A stretch of DNA of 9,754 nt from an uncultured Flammeovirgaceae bacterium (GCA_937138955.1 CAKZPJ010000327.1:1-9754); one strand, 5' to 3'; shown: positions 1 to 5,868, counted from the first letter of the stretch. Program-made: numbers and translations. The notes: generated by a model from the sequence alone, not told the origin.

Positions 1-654
1 ATGTGGAACAACCCGATAAGGTATGAGGATCCTGATGGTAATTGTCCAATATGTCCTATTATTGAGGCAGCCGTTGATATTGGATTTACGTTATATGATG
101 CAGGGGAGATTGCTTATCAATACGCTACTACTGGAGAGGTAGACCCGATCTCAGTAGCAGCCCTAGCAGCAGATGCTACCGCTATTGTTGTACCATTTGC
201 TACGGGTGCTGGCTTGGGAGTGAGAGCTACTGCTAAAGCTGCCAGTGTGGTAGACAATGTGGTAGATACGGGCAAAGCAGTTGACAAAGCTACAGATGCA
301 GCAAAGGCTAGTAATGATGTAGACTTTATTGGATTTCCTGACGGCACTACAGTACATAAGAGTCAAAGTAAAATGGAAGAATCGCTTAAAAGAGCAGGGT
401 TTGAAGGTGAAAATTTAAAGCGAGCGGATGGTACTGTCAAAGGAAGAAAATATGAATTAGATAATGTGAATGCCAGAGCTATGGAACCAGATGGTACCAA
501 CCCACGACGTACTTCATTTGAAAATAAAAGCAGTCAACCGCAACCGTCTCAACCTGGAGGAAAGCAAGTGAAAACACATGAAACTAAGGGTATGACGAGA
601 TCTGAAAGAAAAGAGTATGTACGACAAAGAACTCATGCCATTCAAAACCAATAA
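1..654 (+). CDS. C-terminal end of an RHS-repeat polymorphic toxin (5' partial)
   Basis: The frame is open at the left edge, so the ATG at 1 is an internal Met and the gene begins upstream. Residues 3-14 (NNPIRYEDPDGN) are the hallmark end of the RHS-associated core, which encloses a cleaved C-terminal toxin. Residues 20-105 form an Ala/Val-rich pre-toxin stretch with a hydrophobic part (about 50-72). Residues 106-217 are the variable tip: a segment with FPDGTTVHKSQ and SLKRAGFEG, then a Pro/Gln-rich linker (about 178-188), then a very basic tail with SERKEYVRQR. I do not recognise the tip as a named toxin family. The charge suggests a nucleic-acid target, but this is only inference. The next gene starts 6 bases after the stop, the usual toxin-immunity layout. 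The RHS assignment is strong; the toxin activity is unknown. Confidence 0.85.
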   Translation: MWNNPIRYEDPDGNCPICPIIEAAVDIGFTLYDAGEIAYQYATTGEVDPISVAALAADATAIVVPFATGAGLGVRATAKAASVVDNVVDTGKAVDKATDAAKASNDVDFIGFPDGTTVHKSQSKMEESLKRAGFEGENLKRADGTVKGRKYELDNVNARAMEPDGTNPRRTSFENKSSQPQPSQPGGKQVKTHETKGMTRSERKEYVRQRTHAIQNQ

Positions 655-660
655 TAGTGT

Positions 661-1026
661 ATGAAAAAAAGTGTAGAGTATATAAAATCGAGGCTGCCAC
701 TTACTTTAGATTCGGTAATTTGGGAAGAACCTCTATTGCATTTATCTGGTGACTACTGGATATTTAATGCAAGAACTGAATGGAGATTGATTAGTAGAAG
801 AAAAAATATCGTTGGTTGTTACGATAATACATCAAACGAAGCATTGAACGCACTAAAAAATCTACAAGTGATATCAATTCATCCTCAAAGTGAATATTTT
901 TTCGACCCGGTATTTGTATTTGAAAATGGCAGTGTATTAGAGATATTTTCCACCTCAATTTCAGAAGAAACCTGGACTCTTCATTTTAAAGACGAGAATA
1001 TTTTCATTGAGTCCAACGAAACATAG
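661..1026 (+). CDS. Putative immunity protein for the upstream RHS toxin
   Basis: This is a 121-residue soluble protein with no signal peptide or membrane segment. It begins 6 bases after the RHS toxin stop and is co-directional, so the two are probably co-transcribed. Visible features are an acidic and aromatic composition, the segments SGDYWIF (29-35) and EWRLI (40-44), GCYD at 52-55, a beta-rich core around 82-99 (DPVFVFENG then LEIFSTS) and ETWTLHF at 103-109. The alternating hydrophobic strands and the FxxGxxLxIxS...WxLxF pattern resemble small single-domain immunity proteins of polymorphic toxin systems, but I cannot name the family. No Shine-Dalgarno sequence precedes the ATG, as is common in Bacteroidota. 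The role is inferred from position and size. Confidence 0.7.
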   Translation: MKKSVEYIKSRLPLTLDSVIWEEPLLHLSGDYWIFNARTEWRLISRRKNIVGCYDNTSNEALNALKNLQVISIHPQSEYFFDPVFVFENGSVLEIFSTSISEETWTLHFKDENIFIESNET

Positions 1027-1029
1027 CTA

Positions 1030-1045
1030 ATATAGGCCCCTATAT
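1030..1045. repeat. 16-base interrupted palindrome after the immunity gene
   Basis: ATATAGG (1030-1036) and CCTATAT (1039-1045) are perfect inverted arms around CC, starting 4 bases after the immunity stop. No T-tract follows on the plus strand, so it is not a classical terminator. It lies at the edge between the toxin module and the gene debris that follows. The 7-mer ATAGGCC at 1032-1038 recurs at 1320-1326, on the other side of the regulator fragment. Confidence 0.5.
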
Positions 1046-1058
1046 CATTAAGTGCTCT

Positions 1059-1303
1059 TTACATAATAGACTGGATTTTTCTTTTGGCGATAAAGGCATC
1101 AATGACCGAGTAGATATGCTCCCGGTCGGTTTCCTCAAACTTGGAGACTTCCAGGATACGGGAGCGGGTGTTTTTGTCCATCTCCACATCGGTTTTTCCG
1201 GTCAGGTAATCCAGGGATACGTCCAGGATGTCAGCGATCTTGCGGGCAATCTCAATGGAGGGCTTCAGATCCCCGCGTTCGTAACGACCAATAATGTCCC
1301 CCC
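1059..1303 (-). pseudogene. XRE/Cro-CI-type HTH regulator, N-terminally truncated
   Basis: Read on the minus strand, the frame ending at TAA 1059-1061 gives GDIIGRYERGDLKPSIEIA, then RKIADILDVSLDYLTGKTD, then an acidic-basic tail ending AKRKIQSIM. The first part is the typical end of an HTH_3 (XRE/Cro-CI) domain, covering the last recognition elements and the SLDYLxG helix. The usual first 30 or so residues, holding helices 1-3 including the start codon, are missing. The frame is open only to a stop at 1326-1328 and has no ATG before the tail. Homology appears to end near 1303, where the recombinase remnant begins on the other strand. It is therefore a truncated remnant, probably non-functional. 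G+C is higher than in the toxin module to its left, which suggests another origin. Confidence 0.75.
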
Positions 1304-1309
1304 AACTGC

Positions 1310-1483
1310 CCCACCTACAATAGGCCTAGAACAACGTGATTGACTTACTGGCTCAAAAACCATGATGTCCGGAAGGTGCAGTATATGGCCGGGCACAAAT
1401 GGGTCAACTCTACCGAACGCTATCAGCAAACCTCGCTAGAAAGTCTGCAACATCAAATCGGTAAACATCATCCACTGCAATGA
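1310..1483 (+). pseudogene. Tyrosine recombinase (XerC/D-like), C-terminal remnant
   Basis: The frame ending at TGA 1481-1483 encodes LTYWLKNHDVRKVQYMAGHK, then a segment containing NSTERYQ, and ends GKHHPLQ. This matches the C-terminal catalytic tip of phage-integrase-family recombinases: the MAGH box and, in STERY, the tyrosine nucleophile. The next upstream codons read RTT-stop-LT, so there is an in-frame TGA at 1337-1339 close to where the catalytic arginine box would lie. Everything upstream is lost. It meets the 5'-truncated regulator on the opposite strand within about 10-30 bases. A single deletion or recombination event may have removed both 5' halves. It is a remnant and not a working integrase. 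Confidence 0.75.
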
Positions 1484-1520
1484 ATATCTTATTGACCCGT
1501 AAAAACGTTATCTTTACCAT

Positions 1521-1757
1521 ATGCCTACTGTCTTACGTGAACAGGGTTTTCGTTTTCACTTTTACCTCAACGACCATCTACCGATGCATGTGCATGTAGC
1601 GAAAGGTGGGGCGGAGGCCAAAGTATTATTAGAACCTAACATTGAACTAACCAAAAATAACGGCTTTAAATCACAAGAAGTCAGAAGTATAGTAGGCATC
1701 ATCGAAGCGAACTACGAGTACTTAATCCAACAGTGGCATGAAACCTACAATCGGTAA
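1521..1757 (+). CDS. DUF4160 domain protein, toxin-antitoxin-like
   Basis: A complete 78-residue protein that is essentially one DUF4160 domain. The N-terminal half has the family pattern FHFYLNDHLPMHVHV (residues 12-26), with D18, H19, P21, H23 and H25 conserved, followed by AEAKVLLEP. The C-terminal half is helical (SQEVRSIVGIIEANYEYLI). The histidine cluster suggests a metal or catalytic site, but the activity is not established. The start ATG at 1521 sits directly on the N-terminus typical of the family. A -7-like TATCTTTA at 1509-1516 is too close to the start for a normal leader. The end overlaps the DUF2442 gene by 20 bases. DUF4160-DUF2442 neighbours are common in bacterial accessory regions and have been proposed as toxin-antitoxin pairs. 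Confidence 0.8.
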   Translation: MPTVLREQGFRFHFYLNDHLPMHVHVAKGGAEAKVLLEPNIELTKNNGFKSQEVRSIVGIIEANYEYLIQQWHETYNR

Positions 1758-2121
1758 AAAAACACAAGACTACTTAGCTGCTTTAGAGCAGAAAGACCCC
1801 CATCAGCCCGATTACTACTATGGGGAGATGGATGCGATTGATCGGCTCATCTATAAAGATGGGTTACGCATCAAGGCCCTACACTTTCATCAGGACTTAG
1901 ACTTGATGCTGATCATCTTGAACAATGGTAGGGTATTACAGCGTAAAATCTCTTTTTCCCAACGACTGCAACAGGCTAGTTCCGAGCAGTTGGATCAGTA
2001 TGAGTTTATGGGAGAGGGGACGGGCATTCATTGGCCAGCAGTAGACGAAGACTTAAGCCTGCGAGGTTTTTTAGAAGAGGAGCTACTTCAGGTCGCCAAG
2101 CCTTTGAGTATTGCTTCTTAA
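1738..2121 (+). CDS. DUF2442 domain protein, partner of the DUF4160 gene
   Basis: A 127-residue protein whose frame starts inside the last codons of the upstream gene (20-base overlap), implying translational coupling. The DUF2442 domain covers about residues 43-115: LRIKALHFHQDLDLMLIILN, then NNGRVLQRKISFSQRL, then GIHWPAVDEDLSLRGFLEEE, the family's I.W....DLS...L ending. Residues 1-42 are an extension rich in charged and aromatic residues (YYYGEMDAIDRLIYKDG) which could contact the partner. The protein is probably cytoplasmic. In a toxin-antitoxin reading it would more likely be the antitoxin, since this family also occurs with DNA-binding partners, but the sequence does not settle which member is toxic. 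Confidence 0.8.
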   Translation: MKPTIGKKTQDYLAALEQKDPHQPDYYYGEMDAIDRLIYKDGLRIKALHFHQDLDLMLIILNNGRVLQRKISFSQRLQQASSEQLDQYEFMGEGTGIHWPAVDEDLSLRGFLEEELLQVAKPLSIAS

Positions 2122-2560
2122 CATCCTACAAATCCACTCCACAATCCGCCCCCTCGGCGCACAAATCCAACGCGCAGGTTTAGCGGTGTTCGTCTTCCTC
2201 CTTCCGCCAGCACCCCGCCAGCCCAGGTAGCCCACTTACCAGCCAGCTACCTGCCCTACGGGTACAGAGGCTGTCATGCTGCTGGCAGTTCAGTCGTCAT
2301 CCTCACGGCAGCTACTTCTGTTCTGTCTGCCACTTCCTTTTAGTCAGCCACCGCCAGCCCAGCCGCTGCCCGTTGTTGTGCTCGCCTGCGGCCCTGTCTA
2401 AACCGTAGCGGCCACACGGTCAGCCCACAGAGCCAAAGCCGCTACTCACTGCCAGCCGCTTCCTAGTGGTCACTTTTTTCTGTCAGGCTATCCAGGGCAC
2501 TCGCAGTCGGCTCGCGAAAAGCTTACCGTCTTAGTAAACCTGCTTCTTTCCCTACCGGAG
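2122..2560. other. GC-rich, hairpin-rich stretch without an ORF
   Basis: No convincing reading frame exists on either strand. Base use differs sharply from the neighbours: the 60 bases from 2341 contain about 40 G or C by my count, and the plus strand is strongly C-rich. The hexamer GCCAGC occurs five times (2206, 2217, 2242, 2353, 2451). Two perfect 8-base inverted repeats are visible: CAGGTAGC 2224-2231 with GCTACCTG 2246-2253, and GTAGCGGC 2405-2412 with GCCGCTAC 2438-2445. It could be a structured RNA (more likely on the G-rich minus strand), part of a mobile element, or foreign filler. I cannot choose between these. Confidence 0.45.
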
Positions 2561-2564
2561 GTGA

Positions 2565-2645
2565 TTGGCTGTAGAACATCAAAAGCGCAGGAATATTATC
2601 GGTAGCCAGGTAGCTCTACGGTACGCTTTTGATAACCTCAGCCAA
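2565..2645. repeat. 81-base interrupted inverted repeat
   Basis: The left arm is TTGGCTG (2565-2571), 6 unpaired bases, ATCAAAAGCG (2578-2587). The right arm is CGCTTTTGAT (2624-2633), 5 unpaired bases, CAGCCAA (2639-2645). This gives 17 perfect pairs in two blocks with an internal bulge. The 36-base apical part contains CAGGTAGC (2607-2614), the same 8-mer as at 2224-2231. The two-block bulged layout is of the kind seen in recombination sites and structured RNAs. No recombinase or RNA family is recognisable. Confidence 0.6.
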
Positions 2646-2766
2646 TGTTCCACATCGGATGCCTTTTCTTTTTTCAACTGAACCCTGAAAGTAGTACCTT
2701 AGCGAGGAAAATCGTTCTTTGACGTAGGTGACCAGAAAGAAAAAATGAGGGTGGATATTAGACCTA

Positions 2767-2821
2767 CACTACTACCCGTTTGGGTTGTTGATGTCTGGCC
2801 GGAGCTACGTTGGTAGTAGTG
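2767..2821. repeat. 10-base perfect inverted repeat, 35-base loop
   Basis: CACTACTACC (2767-2776) pairs exactly with GGTAGTAGTG (2812-2821). The loop holds a small CCC-GTTT-GGG hairpin. The right arm overlaps the TTG of the candidate promoter of the following antitoxin-like pseudogene, so an operator or a mobile-element end are both possible. Confidence 0.5.
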
Positions 2822-2837
2822 AAAACAATTATCTTTA
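2810..2837 (+). promoter_or_regulatory. Bacteroidota-type promoter candidate for the antitoxin-like pseudogene
   Basis: TTG at 2810-2812 and TATCTTTA at 2830-2837 are separated by 17 bases, close to the Bacteroidota consensus TTG-N17-23-TAnnTTTG (7 of 8 positions of the -7 box match). The ATG of the pseudogene follows 21 bases after the -7 box. It partly overlaps the inverted repeat ending at 2821. Confidence 0.4.
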
Positions 2838-2838
2838 T

Positions 2839-2864
2839 AAAAAAAAATAGACCAAATTATGGTC
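2839..2864 (-). terminator. Weak intrinsic terminator candidate, minus strand
   Basis: GACCA (2850-2854) and TGGTC (2860-2864) form a 5-base-pair stem around AATTA. On the minus strand it is followed, after TA, by nine consecutive T (A-run 2839-2847). The stem is short. Alternatively it is an operator-like palindrome over the start codon of the plus-strand pseudogene at 2859. Confidence 0.3.
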
Positions 2865-3024
2865 ACTGTAAAGAAAGTAGGAAGCAACAAAGAAACCATA
2901 CAATCTGTACGGAAGAAAAATTTAAAAACCATCCCGCAAGTCCTTGAACGCTTCTAAGTCTTGTGGTAAGGTGTCGTATAAAGAAGGTGGGCTAGCTTTG
3001 CAGAAACGCTGGTGGAATGAATAG
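2859..3024 (+). pseudogene. Small antitoxin-like gene, frameshifted
   Basis: From ATG 2859 the frame reads MVTVKKVGSNKETIQSVRKK, then NLKTIPQVLERF, then TAA (2955-2957). Shifting frame at about 2953 continues as SKSCGKVSYKEGGLALQKRW and ends WNE at TAG 3022-3024. The two parts together resemble a group of short Bacteroidota proteins of about 60-70 residues found next to PIN-domain (VapC-type) toxins, which begin MxTVxxVGxxKExIQ and end CGxxxxxEDPLxLQKRxRDE. This recognition is from memory and no search was run. The frame break and internal stop indicate a degraded gene. No toxin frame follows. It has a plausible promoter upstream. Confidence 0.5.
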
Positions 3025-3062
3025 TAGTAATAGGCTATAATATAGATATTGATCCGCCTTTC

Positions 3063-3091
3063 AAGGAGGGGGCATCTTTAGTTCCCTCCTT
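3063..3091. terminator. Hairpin between the antitoxin remnant and the small minus-strand gene
   Basis: AAGGAGGG (3063-3070) and CCCTCCTT (3084-3091) form a perfect 8-base-pair stem with a 13-base loop. It sits 40 bases past the stop of the minus-strand gene at 3131 and 39 bases past the stop of the plus-strand pseudogene, so it lies between two convergent reading directions. There is no T-tract on either side, so a terminator role is uncertain. Confidence 0.35.
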
Positions 3092-3130
3092 CAGAAGTAG
3101 AAATGGTGCATACTAATTTCTTGAATGTTT

Positions 3131-3340
3131 TTATACTCCTTGTAATTTCTGAATAATATGCTCAAGCATATGGATTTTTTCTTGGTGCATACTGATGCGC
3201 TGTTCTGAGTTTTCTTCAGCGTTCATGTTTTCAATTGAGTGCTGAAGTTGATGAATAATCTCTTTAGTTTCAGCCATCGTAAGCTGTACCTGATGGCTAG
3301 CATCCATTGGCTGGGGTTCGTGGTTATCAATATTGATCAT
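3131..3340 (-). CDS. Small helical hypothetical protein
   Basis: A 69-residue frame rich in Glu, Gln, His, Met and Ile, with no Cys, Trp, Tyr or Phe. From about residue 20 onward it is a nearly continuous predicted helix (TKEIIHQLQHSIENMNAEEN, then EQRISMHQEKIHMLEHIIQK) with hydrophobic residues spaced 3-4 apart, compatible with a coiled coil or small helical hairpin. The first 19 residues are polar and probably unstructured. There is no signal peptide or membrane segment. Its biased, protein-like composition supports a real gene, although no family is recognised. It stands alone on the minus strand, bounded by a minus-strand terminator upstream (3370-3407) and a hairpin downstream (3063-3091). 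Confidence 0.5.
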   Translation of the reverse strand: MINIDNHEPQPMDASHQVQLTMAETKEIIHQLQHSIENMNAEENSEQRISMHQEKIHMLEHIIQKLQGV

Positions 3341-3369
3341 GGTATCGGAAGTTAGTGTATGAACTATTT

Positions 3370-3407
3370 AAAAAAAGTTGGCAAAGCAGGACCCAACCTG
3401 CCTCGCC
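3370..3407 (-). terminator. Intrinsic terminator, minus strand
   Basis: On the minus strand GGC-GAG-GCAGG pairs with CCTGC-TTT-GCC around a 6-base loop (plus-strand arms 3380-3390 and 3397-3407, with a 3-base internal mismatch). After AAC it is followed by seven T (A-run 3370-3376). It would end a minus-strand transcript coming from 3410-3843, which implies that something there is or was transcribed leftward. Confidence 0.55.
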
Positions 3408-3426
3408 TAATATCTATATAAAATCA

Positions 3427-3442
3427 TGCAGTATGTACTGCA
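3427..3442. repeat. 16-base near-palindrome, possible operator
   Basis: TGCAGTA (3427-3433) and TACTGCA (3436-3442) are perfect inverted arms around TG. The size and symmetry suit a dimeric regulator site. No regulator gene or promoter nearby can be linked to it. Confidence 0.35.
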
Positions 3443-3822
3443 ATCCGGCAACCAATGCACTACAAGTTTTTGACCAAGTGCTTAAAAAAGTAAATATTGA
3501 GTTTGTGTATTAAATAATGAGGTGAAAATTGCCCAAACTACTATTACTCATCGTGAGAAATTGCTACACATTCCCCAAGGATTTTGATTACAACGCTACT
3601 GAAATTTATTCAACAGTAAATAAAGTCGGGCGGTCGAGAACCGAATGTTAAATTGCGCGCATCCTTAACAATAGTATTAATCATTTTACGAGTCAATTCT
3701 ATAGTAGAACTTGGACTATACGCTTCGAGCATCTGCCTCCAGTCGTCAATCAGCAAGACCTCAAGCAGCTTTTTCGCAATAATATATTGTCTTCCAACTC
3801 AATTATTTAAAGAACAATGCTG

Positions 3823-3830
3823 TACTTTCG
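3823..3830 (+). promoter_or_regulatory. -7-like element upstream of glgE
   Basis: TACTTTCG matches the Bacteroidota -7 box TAnnTTTG at 7 of 8 positions and ends 13 bases before the glgE ATG. No TTG at a normal upstream distance is visible, so support is weak. It would give a very short leader. Confidence 0.25.
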
Positions 3831-3843
3831 CAGTTGAAACCAT

Positions 3844-5868
3844 ATGAATGCCATGCCAGCTACAAAAACTACCAAATCAACTAATAAAATTAAAAAACTA
3901 CCTTCCAACTCACTGAATAATATTAAAGGTAAACAGCGGGTTATCATCGCAAATGTTGATCCTCAAGTAAATAATAGTCTATTTCCAGTAAAAAGATCAG
4001 TGGGGGAAGCGGTGCAGGTTACTGCTGATATTTTTGCCGATAGCCACGATAAGATTCAGTCTTTTGTTCAGTTCCGAAAAGAAGGCGATGAAGAATGGCA
4101 AGAAGTTCCGATGAACCCCCTGATGAATGATCAGTGGACAGCTACTTTCATTCCTGAGTTCACCGGATTTTACGAGTACACCGTTTCGGGATATATAGAT
4201 CATTACGCTACTTGGCAATACGGTCTACGAAAAAAGTATGAAGCCGATCAGGATATTTCATTAGAAATGCTGATTGGGGCTGATATGATAGAGAACATTG
4301 CTAAGCGCGCTGATGGACAAGATCAGCAGCAACTTAATGATGTAGCTGACCGGCTCCAAAATACAGATGATGTAGAGGGAGCCGTGGCGATGGCGCTGAG
4401 TGATGATGTGACTAAGCTCGTAAGTGAATACTACGACCGTAGCAATGCCAGCTACTACGCTCCGGCTATTTCGGTTGAAGTAGAGCGAAAGAAAGCATTG
4501 TTTAGCAGTTGGTACGAATTCTTTCCGCGTTCCACTTCGCGGGAGCGAGGCAAACACGGTAATTTTCAGACCGCAAGTGCTATTCTGCCGCGTGTAGCTG
4601 AAATGGGTTTTGATGTGGTGTACCTTCCGCCCATCCACCCTATTGGTAAAAAGCACCGCAAAGGATTAAACAATGCGTTAACCGCTAATCCGGGTGATCC
4701 GGGTTCCTGCTGGGCTATTGGCTCCAACGAAGGGGGGCACAAAGCTATTCACCCTGAATTGGGTACGCTGGAAGATTTTAAGAATTTTATCCAGACAGCC
4801 GATGAGCTTAACATGGAAGTTGCGTTGGATATTGCTTTTCAATGCGCTCCCGATCATCCCTACGTGGAGGAGCATCCGCAGTGGTTCAAATGGCGACCAG
4901 ACGGAACGGTGCAGTACGCAGAAAATCCCCCCAAAAAGTATCAGGATATTTTACCAATTAATTTTGAAACTGAAGATTGGCAAAACCTGTGGCAGGAACT
5001 AAAAAGTGTTATTGAATACTGGATTGATAAAGGGGTGACCATCTTCCGTATTGATAATCCTCATACTAAATCGTTTAGGTTCTGGCAGTGGTGTATTAAA
5101 GAAATCAGAACTAAGAACCCTGAAATAATCTTTTTGGCTGAAGCATTTACGCGCCCTCGCATTATGGAATGGCTAGCCAAAACGGGGTTTAACCAATCGT
5201 ATACGTACTTTACTTGGCGGCAGAACCCCAACGAGCTGCGAGAATATATGCTGGAGCTCACGCAGGGACCGATGCGAAACTATTTCCGTCCCAACTTTTG
5301 GCCCAATACGCCCGATATCCTTACGCCCGATTTAGTGCACGGGGGAGAGCCAGCTCATATTATGCGCCTTATTCTAGCTGCTACACTCTCTTCTAATTAC
5401 GGGTTATACGGTCCGGTATACGAGTTTGTAGTGAACACCCCGTATCCGGGTAAAGAGGAATATCTAGATTCTGAGAAATACGAAATAAAACACTGGGATT
5501 GGGAAGCTGAAACCCGAATCCGAGAGATTATTACTATTATTAATCGGGTAAGAAGAGATAACCCGGCTCTGCAAAGCACGGCGAACGTGATTTTTGCTGA
5601 AGTTCAGAATGATCAAATATTGGCCTATGCCAAAAAGGATGTTTCCACGGGAAATACGATGTTTATGGTGGTAAATATGGATCCTTACCATACTCAGAGT
5701 GCTCATCTGAAAATGCCGATGTACGAATTAGGGATGAATATAGATCAGCCCTACCGACTAGAAGATCAGATTAGTGGGGCACATTACACCTGGCACGGAG
5801 AATGGAATTACGTAGAACTTAACCCGTACCAAATTCCCGTTCATGTATTTAAAGTAGTTCAGGATTAA
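3844..5868 (+). CDS. glgE: Alpha-1,4-glucan:maltose-1-phosphate maltosyltransferase GlgE
   Basis: GlgE (EC 2.4.99.16) transfers maltosyl units from alpha-maltose 1-phosphate to the non-reducing end of an alpha-1,4-glucan in the cytoplasm. At 674 residues it is the usual length for the family (GH13_3). Residues about 30-130 are the N-terminal beta-sandwich (FADSHDKIQSFVQFRKEGDE), then a helical segment, then the GH13 barrel from about 215 (LFSSWYEFFPRS) and a C-terminal beta domain from about 580. Family signatures are NPPKKYQDI (361-369), FRIDNPHTK (401-409) with nucleophile D404, LAEAFTRP (431-438) with acid E433, and NTPDIL with D491 as the likely third acid. K273 (HRKGLNN), K364, Y366 and N405 align with phosphate-site residues known from the Streptomyces enzyme. 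No Shine-Dalgarno is visible; a second Met is 3 codons downstream. It is first in the operon. Confidence 0.96.
   Translation: MNAMPATKTTKSTNKIKKLPSNSLNNIKGKQRVIIANVDPQVNNSLFPVKRSVGEAVQVTADIFADSHDKIQSFVQFRKEGDEEWQEVPMNPLMNDQWTATFIPEFTGFYEYTVSGYIDHYATWQYGLRKKYEADQDISLEMLIGADMIENIAKRADGQDQQQLNDVADRLQNTDDVEGAVAMALSDDVTKLVSEYYDRSNASYYAPAISVEVERKKALFSSWYEFFPRSTSRERGKHGNFQTASAILPRVAEMGFDVVYLPPIHPIGKKHRKGLNNALTANPGDPGSCWAIGSNEGGHKAIHPELGTLEDFKNFIQTADELNMEVALDIAFQCAPDHPYVEEHPQWFKWRPDGTVQYAENPPKKYQDILPINFETEDWQNLWQELKSVIEYWIDKGVTIFRIDNPHTKSFRFWQWCIKEIRTKNPEIIFLAEAFTRPRIMEWLAKTGFNQSYTYFTWRQNPNELREYMLELTQGPMRNYFRPNFWPNTPDILTPDLVHGGEPAHIMRLILAATLSSNYGLYGPVYEFVVNTPYPGKEEYLDSEKYEIKHWDWEAETRIREIITIINRVRRDNPALQSTANVIFAEVQNDQILAYAKKDVSTGNTMFMVVNMDPYHTQSAHLKMPMYELGMNIDQPYRLEDQISGAHYTWHGEWNYVELNPYQIPVHVFKVVQD

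Larger units (their letters stand above)
3408..3843. other. Intergenic stretch with only doubtful short frames
   Basis: There is no confident gene in this stretch before glgE. On the minus strand a 62-codon frame without an ATG (3610-3798) ends at TGA 3610-3612 and includes KKLLEVLLIDDWRQMLEAYS and ELTRKMINTIVKDARN. It reads more like protein than the plus-strand frame over the same bases and may be a gene remnant served by the terminator at 3370-3407. On the plus strand a 26-codon frame (3433-3513) includes NALQVFDQVLKKVNIEFVY. A 16-base palindrome TGCAGTA-TG-TACTGCA lies at 3427-3442. None can be assigned a function. Confidence 0.4.

Noticed and set aside
1116..1343. Plus-strand 75-codon frame
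   Set aside because: It is the antisense of the XRE-type regulator remnant, which has the recognisable protein sequence on the minus strand.
2164..2260. Integron attC-like site
   Set aside because: ATCCAAC (2164-2170) fits the RYYYAAC box, but I found no GTTRRRY partner at a suitable distance and no integron integrase, so the match is not enough.
2699..2932. Minus-strand 77-codon frame with a hydrophobic stretch
   Set aside because: It crosses the long inverted repeat and the poly-A run and is antisense to the antitoxin-like remnant. The hydrophobic part reflects T-rich sequence.
2922..3077. Minus-strand frame ending DLEAFKDLRDGF
   Set aside because: It looks protein-like but has no start codon and is antisense to the plus-strand antitoxin remnant, which aligns better with a known type of small protein.
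3653..3847. Plus-strand 64-codon frame before glgE
   Set aside because: Cys/Ser/Ile-rich composition with no protein character; it overlaps the glgE start, and the opposite strand reads better.
4261..4656. Minus-strand 131-codon frame inside glgE
   Set aside because: It is a shadow of the highly conserved glgE coding sequence.
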